Translations under genes and position numbers: made by a program
Origin: Trichostrongylus colubriformis
Lineage: Eukaryota > Nematoda > Chromadorea > Rhabditida > Trichostrongylidae
Direction: 5' to 3'
NCBI GenBank assembly: GCA_963978905.1
Contig: OZ022256.1
Location: 58,182,646-58,246,645 of the forward strand
Length of the DNA stretch: 64,000 nucleotides
Shown: piece after piece, positions 58,190 to 64,000 of the stretch
How positions within the stretch are numbered: the first letter of the stretch is position 1
Layout: the number at the start of each line of letters is the position of its first letter
Notes under the pieces: generated by a model
What the model was told of the DNA's origin: nothing
Seen by the model: the letters and a program-made list of their open reading frames with translations, nothing else
Databases searched by the model: none

Positions 58190-58321
58190 CACTGCCAATA
58201 TTATTGCAGACTTGTGTCAGAAGCATATTATTACCGCCTTGATTATTATTGCATCGGTGGCGGCGTTTCCAAAAGTAGTAAGTTCTTTTGAATTTAGACT
58301 TCTGAACAAATTCACGAATTT
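58190..58321 (+). pseudogene. Diverged type-Q leader exon, start codon lost
   Basis: ITALIIIASVAAFPKV followed by GTAAGTTC matches the leader at 3774, but the ATG position reads AGCATA after GTGTCAGA. The sequence stops at the edge of the TIR element. Confidence 0.55.
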
Positions 58322-59565
58322 TGGGGTGGGGGTAATTACGCAAAAAATGTGCGTACCCGCACGCGGCGAGTCCGAGTTGGATTATATCGTCTCAGAAAAC
58401 GTGCACATCTAAGATGGCGATCGTATCTAACCTAAGGTGCGACAGCGCGGGCGGTCGTGTGTGCATCGTTGCTAGGGCGCGCCAAACGTTTTGAAAAATG
58501 AGGGATGGAGTGGCGCCGTAGCGATTTTAGCATAGATGCCGAGATCTAATCACATTTATACTCTGCCTCATGTAGTTTGCTACATCATGCGCTATAAAAA
58601 GTCTAGATGTAAGGAGATTTTTATGTTCCTTTCGATACCTCAATATCCGATCACCAATGATCAGCTACTGATAGTGCGGAAAGGGTCTGAAGATTGGCGT
58701 TTCACGATTTTCGTTGTTGAAAAATCAGATACTTTGAAGACTCGGTTTAGCGCTCATTATATTCCATCACAAAATCATTCAATCACAAAAATCGACTCTT
58801 CCATCAGTTATCCGTTTTTAGAGCACCATAAAAGTAGATGCAGCGGTGCTAATATAGATGTGGAGAGGCCCCCATTGTTGCGCTCAGTCAAAACCGTTAT
58901 ACAGTCCTCAGTTTAAGAACAGCTGCGACTCCAAAATATTTATTATAAATATTTTTTAGTTGCAACTGTTCTTAAACATTCAGATAACCATGAGACTCCG
59001 AAACAGCACAATATTAAATCATCAGTTTGTGCACTCAGGTGCATATTTTTACCTGAGCCTTATTCATGAGGGATAGGAACTTCCTCCTACCCCTAAAGGA
59101 AGCCATGGGCTGAAAACCTAGGCAAATAGCACGCGACGACGAGTTCAGTGAAGTGCCTCCACCAACTATATTAGCACCGGGTGAAGGGAAGTGTTCAAAA
59201 TACGTAGGTCGATTTCAGACAGAAGCCGTGGAATTCGAGAGTGCGAAAATGGTTAGATACGTTGTGAAATAGAACGAGGGGTTACCGCTAATCAATACGA
59301 CAAGCGATTTGTGAGTAATACAGATTGTAACGAGATATCAGATACAAACGAAACGTCCTACGAGATACCCACACTCGGTACGGCGCCGCTTAGCGCGCCC
59401 CAGCAAGGATGCGCAAGTGACCATCCGCGCTGTCGCACCTTAGGTTAGATACGATCGCCATCTCAGATGTGCAAGTTTCCTAAGACGATATGATCCAACT
59501 CGGGCTCGCCGCAACGGCCGCCGTGGGCGGCCACGGGGATTTTTGGCGTAATTACCCCACCCCCG
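58322..59565. mobile_element. TIR element with GGGGTGGGGGTAATTACG ends (right arm)
   Basis: Mirror copy of 48269-49494. TIRs of about 180 bp end in GGGGTGGGGGTAATTACG. The central palindrome is at about 58912-58980. The open frame at 58536-58916 has no conserved counterpart beyond the mirror copy and shows frameshift differences against it, so it is probably non-coding. Confidence 0.65.
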
Positions 59566-59900
59566 CCTTGATTAATATTGCATCGGTGGCCGCATTTCCA
59601 CTGGTAGTGAGTTCTTTTGAATTTCGATTGCTGAACAATTTCCAGAGTTTCGCTAGTCTTGAAGGTCTCGTCATTTTGTAAAATTTATTGTAAGCGTAGT
59701 ATGCTTCTTTGCGTATCCGAAATTTCACAAAGAAAGCGACTAGCTTGATTTGCGCATTTTCACGTAGCTTTTCGCAACCTCAAGGGAAGGCAAGATTGGA
59801 AACACTGCAATCGATCGACCCGCTTTAGCCATCCATCCTCTGAAGACTCCGAATTGTGAGAAGCCTTCTTAAACGGGTCAGTCAGAGGCGAAAGAATAGA
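59566..59900 (+). pseudogene. Second diverged type-Q leader and tail, disrupted
   Basis: INIASVAAFPLV then GTGAGTTC (about 59575-59615) is about 85% like the copy at 58190. The tail reads GKIGNTAIDR..., LKTPNCEKPS-stop against KMGNAASDR..., LKTPNDEKPSQTGQSEAK at 4.0-4.12 kb. The leader's front is cut off by the TIR element boundary. Confidence 0.5.
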
Positions 59901-60508
59901 AAACCGCGCTTTCCCGGCAGGGACCAGGTATTTATGTTAGCAGGAAATGATATATTTTTTTATTACGTTATTCCTTTTCGCATCATCAGTATTTGCTCAT
60001 TTCCCAAGAGCGACCCCGTAATGTCCATCTGAAGCCTTTCATTAAAGTGCATATTCGATGCTTGTGTTCGATAGTACAACAACAGCATTAATTCTGTTTA
60101 ATCAGCTCACTCCATGAGAATGTTTCGATTCACGTGTGGGTCATCAGAACAAATAAATTGTGCAAATGCTTTTTCATATAAGTTCGTTGTTTTCAGGTGT
60201 CATTATTCTAAATGACCCCCAAAATCCAAATGACATTGTTCCAAATGTCGCAATTGTTGACAATGACCTCTTGTTTGCATTGCTAATCACTATCGCGTAT
60301 TGTCGCACATTACTTTAGAACGATCTTCTTTCGTTTACTAAAGGTGTGCAGCGATTGGCATTATTTTTCCCATGCAGTTCTAGAATCTCACATCCCTGAC
60401 TTCTATTTACTGCATCAGTGGCTCCTGGTTAAGATCTGCCTATTTTGAACACTGCAGGTTTCAGTGCACTGGTGCCTCATGCCCAAACCGCCACGGCTTT
60501 ACCCTCAT

Positions 60509-60810
60509 TTATTGCCACGACCATATTCCCCATTTCCCAGTTTGCCAAGAATGCCCATCATTTCCAGACCAGCCCCGTCGGCCCATTCCACATTCATTAT
60601 GACCGCGTCCACGGCTTGATTTCATTACGTTAAGACCTTGTCTTACACTAGATCTTCCCATAAATCCTTGTCCTGGCCCTCGAGCAGGGCCTTACATAGA
60701 ACCTGGGGATCCGCCAGGTCCTTTCCCGGAGCCTGTCTTTCTGAAATGTCCACTCATGGCTGAGCCTTGATTTCCGCAGCCTAGTCCCCGCCATATTGCG
60801 ACTTCCGAAA
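60509..60810 (-). pseudogene. Gly-rich basic peptide exon (right arm), one internal stop
   Basis: The minus-strand frame reads RGLGCGNQGSAMSGHFRKTG, SGKGPGGSPGSM, stop (TAA at 60692-60694), GPARGPGQGFMGRSSVRQG, MKSSRGRGHNECGMGRRGWS and GIWSWQ-stop (60509-60511). Composition is Gly/Arg/Ser-rich and unlike the Tyr/His-rich genes. The expected acceptor reads ATTTCGG instead of TTTCAG, and no leader exon was found upstream (higher coordinates). A decayed third type of mature exon. Confidence 0.55.
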
Positions 60811-60957
60811 TATGAAAGCACTGACTTTCATTTAATGAGCAACGGTTTATCGGTTTAAAAAGAATTCACCACCAGCTCAGCGTCGTCATTTGTCACTACA
60901 GCAGTCAATAGAATAGGAGGACCCAGGGTGAAAGAATGGACCTATCGTGGTTTGATG

Positions 60958-60973
60958 CGGGGGGGGGGGGGGG
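60958..60973. repeat. Poly-G run
   Basis: About 16 consecutive G bases; another run of about 18 G lies near 53147-53165. Prone to sequencing and assembly error. Confidence 0.8.
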
Positions 60974-62207
60974 TAAGTGCAAAGCAGTGCCCTGACCCCG
61001 TGCCACAGAGTGTTTCGTGGCGCTCCTGTGTGGGGTTAGTACTTAGCACCAGTTTTCTGTTCATTCCTGAAGCGAGTTGATAACCAGTAACCCTAGAAAT
61101 TCCATGTCTTTACAACCGAAGGCTAGAAAGCTCTCGAAGGTATAAGGATTGCGTAATTGGCTGATTATGAGATGAGAAAATGAGAAAAGGTTCATAGAGA
61201 GACATATCTTGTTTTTCATTTAGTGGAGTGGACCAAATAAAGCACACACCAGTATGAAACGGTTCCTTCAATTCGTTTCATACGATTTCACCTGGGGAAA
61301 TCACCTACTAAATTGGAATTGTCTCCGAAACTGTGCCATATCAATCCGGCTGACACAGCTCAAGAAAGAAGCGTGAGTTTTCACATGAACAAACATAGAA
61401 AAAGAAGCTTCGTGGTGTGTTGAATCTACAAACTGCTATTCCAAGCTGATTTTCAGTAGCAGAGAGGGAGTATCGCATTGCGTTTGATCCTCATGCTCCA
61501 GAGCTCCTTATCCCTTCAAGCTCTCCCTGTATGCATTTGCTACAAAAGAAGTGTTACATGAGGGCGGACGCGGGGTGTTTACTACAGTGTTAACCGTGGT
61601 GGAGTGAAAAATTGAAAGTTGAAAGTCGCGAGTGGTTTTGAATGAAGTTAGTGTGTGTGTGATAAGAGAAGCTGTTGCTGCCAGTACAGTTGGACCGTTG
61701 GTGCAGGTACCTATGCCAGCGGGAGAGGTCACTAGGTCACGCGTTTTTTAAAACCCAAGTTTTTGAAAAGATACTGTAAGCCGCACTTGGCAGAGGCAGT
61801 CATACTGTTGTCTGTGTGCAGTCAACGACACTCGTTCGTTTCAGTCACTCCAGTGGTTTCACAACTTAATTTCTTGCATGATCATGTTCAATAGAGCGAT
61901 GTGTGATAGGTTCGGATTGCGCCTTACAGCACTGTAAAAGCAATACCGCCACTAATTCATAGACAGTCGACACAAAAAAGCGAGTAATCCATTATTTATC
62001 CGTCTTTTTGCTATATTTTTTTAAATTCTCAAAATAATCTAAAATGGCACCAATAAGAAGCTTTGCTCATTATCTGCTTTGATGCTTCTCATTGTTTGAG
62101 CAACCCTTCCAAAATGTTGCTTAATAGATTTCCAATGGAATCAGTGCAATTGTTGTGATAACGAGGTCAACATGATCAGTTCGATTAGTACTTGCAGAGC
62201 ATATAAT

Positions 62208-62360
62208 AATTAATTTTCATTTTACATGGTCACAATTGGACATTTGCTTCTGCCTTACTATGCTATGAAGAATAGCATAGTAAGTCAGAAGGTAATAATT
62301 AATTTTCATTTTACATGGTCACAATCGGACATTTGTTCTGCCTTACTATGCTATGAAGTA
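62208..62360. repeat. Duplicated ~90 bp block with hairpin (right arm)
   Basis: Counterpart of 44630-44785. The stem here has a mismatch (GTAAGTCAG against GTAAGGCAG), so the left-arm stem is the more perfect. Confidence 0.7.
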
Positions 62361-62390
62361 TAGCGACTCACATGTTGCTCCTTCTTTTAG

Positions 62391-62703
62391 TATTACCCTC
62401 AGTGTTTCAGGGTAAAGAAGGATTCAGCCAATGTATCAGCGATATACAATGAGGAAGTCAATGAATCATCAACCATGGGAAAGACAGTTGCAGAAACAGC
62501 AGTCCCACAAACACACAGTGAAATCATGTCGTCAACCGAATCAGTAAAGCTCCATGATGTAACTGAAGAGCCTCCTATGAAAATTAAATGTACGATAACG
62601 TGTATGATATGCTTCTGTCCTATGACTGATGGATATGTCGAATATGGCACATGTAACGGATATGGTGGAATAGGGGGAATGCGTGGATGGGACTACAGCT
62701 GAT
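62391..62703 (+). CDS. Secreted CxICxCPM / Gly peptide, right-arm copy
   Basis: Mirror copy of 44281-44612 with an intact frame: acceptor CTTCTTTTAG at 62381-62390, spacer NVSAIYNEEVNESSTMGK, then KCTITCMICFCPMTDG and a GYGGIGGMRGWDYS tail, TGA at about 62701. Differences from the left copy inside the frame are few (EANESLT/EVNESST, PIKMK/PMKIK), and the cysteine motif and tail are identical. A possible first exon is 62226-62279: ATG, 18 codons MVTIGHLLLPYYAMKNSI, GTAAGT, phase 0. That would join in frame with a 111-nt intron, but its signal-peptide character is weak. Confidence 0.6.
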
Positions 62704-64000
62704 AGGGTTCTTTTATCGAGGCGTTGTTGATTTTAGTTGATGAGTGGTTATAATTTTTCGAATGACATCATAACGATGCACATTGTTTTCAGAATTTATG
62801 GAATAAAAGACTAAGCTGATAAACGTTAATTTGTGATATGCTTTATCGAGATCGTAATCAATGCTAACCCATCATAACAATTCCGCCTTCAGTGCAAAAT
62901 TTCTGTGTAAATTTGTGGCAAAAGTTGTCATCTACCGAGTAAATTCGTCTCTCCGCATGCGATAAGTGCATTATTGGTGCCGTTGTCGACTGGGCGCGAA
63001 CTAGGTTAATCCATAATTTTTGATATTGTGATTAAAATTTTGCTGATTAAGCAACGCAAATATCATATGGCTTAATGGCACGCGACAGAATAAGCGGCAG
63101 ACTGTGCAGCGAAGCGATTGACAAAGGCGCACAGGCCTGGAACGAAGACTCGCAGTGAGACGAATTCGGTGTGCTCAAGGGGTTTTAATTGTGATGCATG
63201 ATTAGCCTTTTGAGCGTGATTAGTGCCATCATCCTGTACTTCGGTATTTCAACTTTTAAACTTACTCATTACTGTTTTTCAAAAACCAACAATGGAAGGT
63301 AGCAGTGATGCGAACGGATTTATGTTGTTCAGTGGATGTGCAGTTCGCATTAAGTCATTTTGACCTTTTCTGCATATCTGCTGCGCAAATTGTCGAGTGC
63401 CGTCTCTGACAAATCAAAGGCCTGTCTCTCGGGATGCCCATGGTGATAGATATCTTCACATGTCTGTCATGTTCACAACCGCATTAACGTGAGTCAAAGG
63501 TGTCCGAGTTACATGTTCTTAACACGTCACAGAGGCGAGCTGTCCTTCTCCAAGGGTTCACTGCGCCGATCTTCAATATTCGTTTCTATATACCTAGAAG
63601 TACGATGTGAATTACTACCTTCACTGTACTCAGAAGATGAAGCTTTCAGGCAGCACACAGTAAAGCCATCGACCGTGGTGAGTCTTTTGAAAGCGGTAAT
63701 AAAGACTGTGCTTTATATCACCTTGATATCAAGAAGATATCAAGTCATACCGAGGTTTATACGAAGCCGCACATGGGAATTACTGTCGCTTTAGTTTGGA
63801 GAGCCATTAACAGCTTGCTGCTAAATCAACACTGCTATCTTTTGCAAAGTCATTTCTCATGTTTGGTACCTGCCTCTGGAGGGGACTCATGGTAATTACG
63901 TGGTCGGCTGCTTGAAAATGAAGGAAGAGCATTAGAAATCTACCTGAAAAACAGAATATTCGAGTGCACGACGTGCTGTTAACCTTCTCGAACACGGAGT

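Larger units (their letters stand above)
57879..64000. repeat. Right arm of large inverted repeat 2 (runs off window)
   Basis: Reverse complement of the segment 49936 back to about 42.66 kb. It joins the loop without a gap at 57878/57879, unlike the left arm. Confidence 0.9.

Noticed and set aside
58536..58916. 126-codon open frame inside the right-arm TIR element
   Set aside because: The mirror copy in the left arm is frameshifted after about 75 codons, so the frame is not conserved. It also runs into the central palindrome.
1..64000. CRISPR arrays, bacterial promoters, rRNA or SL RNA genes
   Set aside because: None found. The SL1-type sequence was searched for by eye and not seen, and repeats lack CRISPR spacing.

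Overview
The window looks like a parasitic or free-living nematode genome, most likely clade V (rhabditid/strongylid). This is inferred from short introns with TTTCAG-type 3' splice sites, TTTCAG placed directly before start codons (as in SL trans-splicing), abundant mariner/Tc1-type elements, a divergent GSK3-like kinase, and small secreted Gly/Tyr-rich peptides of the kind nematodes expand. No bacterial operons, rRNA or CRISPR were seen. There are two 200-base N gaps (4321-4520, 49937-50136).

Layout. (1) 1-8644 is a large inverted repeat. Its ~2.2 kb arms carry a dead mariner copy each. Its core (leader exons of secreted peptides, a dispersed element) is present twice in direct orientation on either side of the first N gap, which suggests two unmerged haplotype contigs. 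(2) 8.6-12.1 kb is repeat-rich DNA with one small secreted-peptide exon (10.26 kb) bearing a CICYCPM-type cysteine motif. (3) 12.24-15.88 kb is a plus-strand GSK3-family protein kinase gene, reconstructed here with nine exons whose phases all join. (4) 16-18.8 kb is repeats plus a deleted Tc1-like element. (5) 19.6-26.6 kb is a minus-strand multi-exon gene for an unrecognised helical-repeat-like protein. (6) 27-40 kb is mostly non-coding DNA with several defined TIR elements, fold-back elements and mariner debris. (7) 40.3-64 kb is a cluster of secreted Gly/Tyr/His-rich peptide genes and CxICxCPM peptide genes. It is arranged as an inverted duplication (arms about 42.5-49.94 and 57.88-64 kb or beyond) around a 7.7 kb loop that holds the longest intact family member.

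The unifying theme is a peptide family that evolves by duplication, inversion and exon shuffling. A stereotyped 57-nt (19-codon) leader exon, starting at TTTCAG-ATG and ending in phase 0, sits about 150 bp downstream of a conserved AACATAAATA element. It is joined to very different mature exons, and orphan leader exons and broken mature exons lie throughout. A host-defence or cuticle/secretion role is plausible from known nematode Gly-rich peptides (caenacins, neuropeptide-like proteins) but is inference. All gene models here were built by eye.
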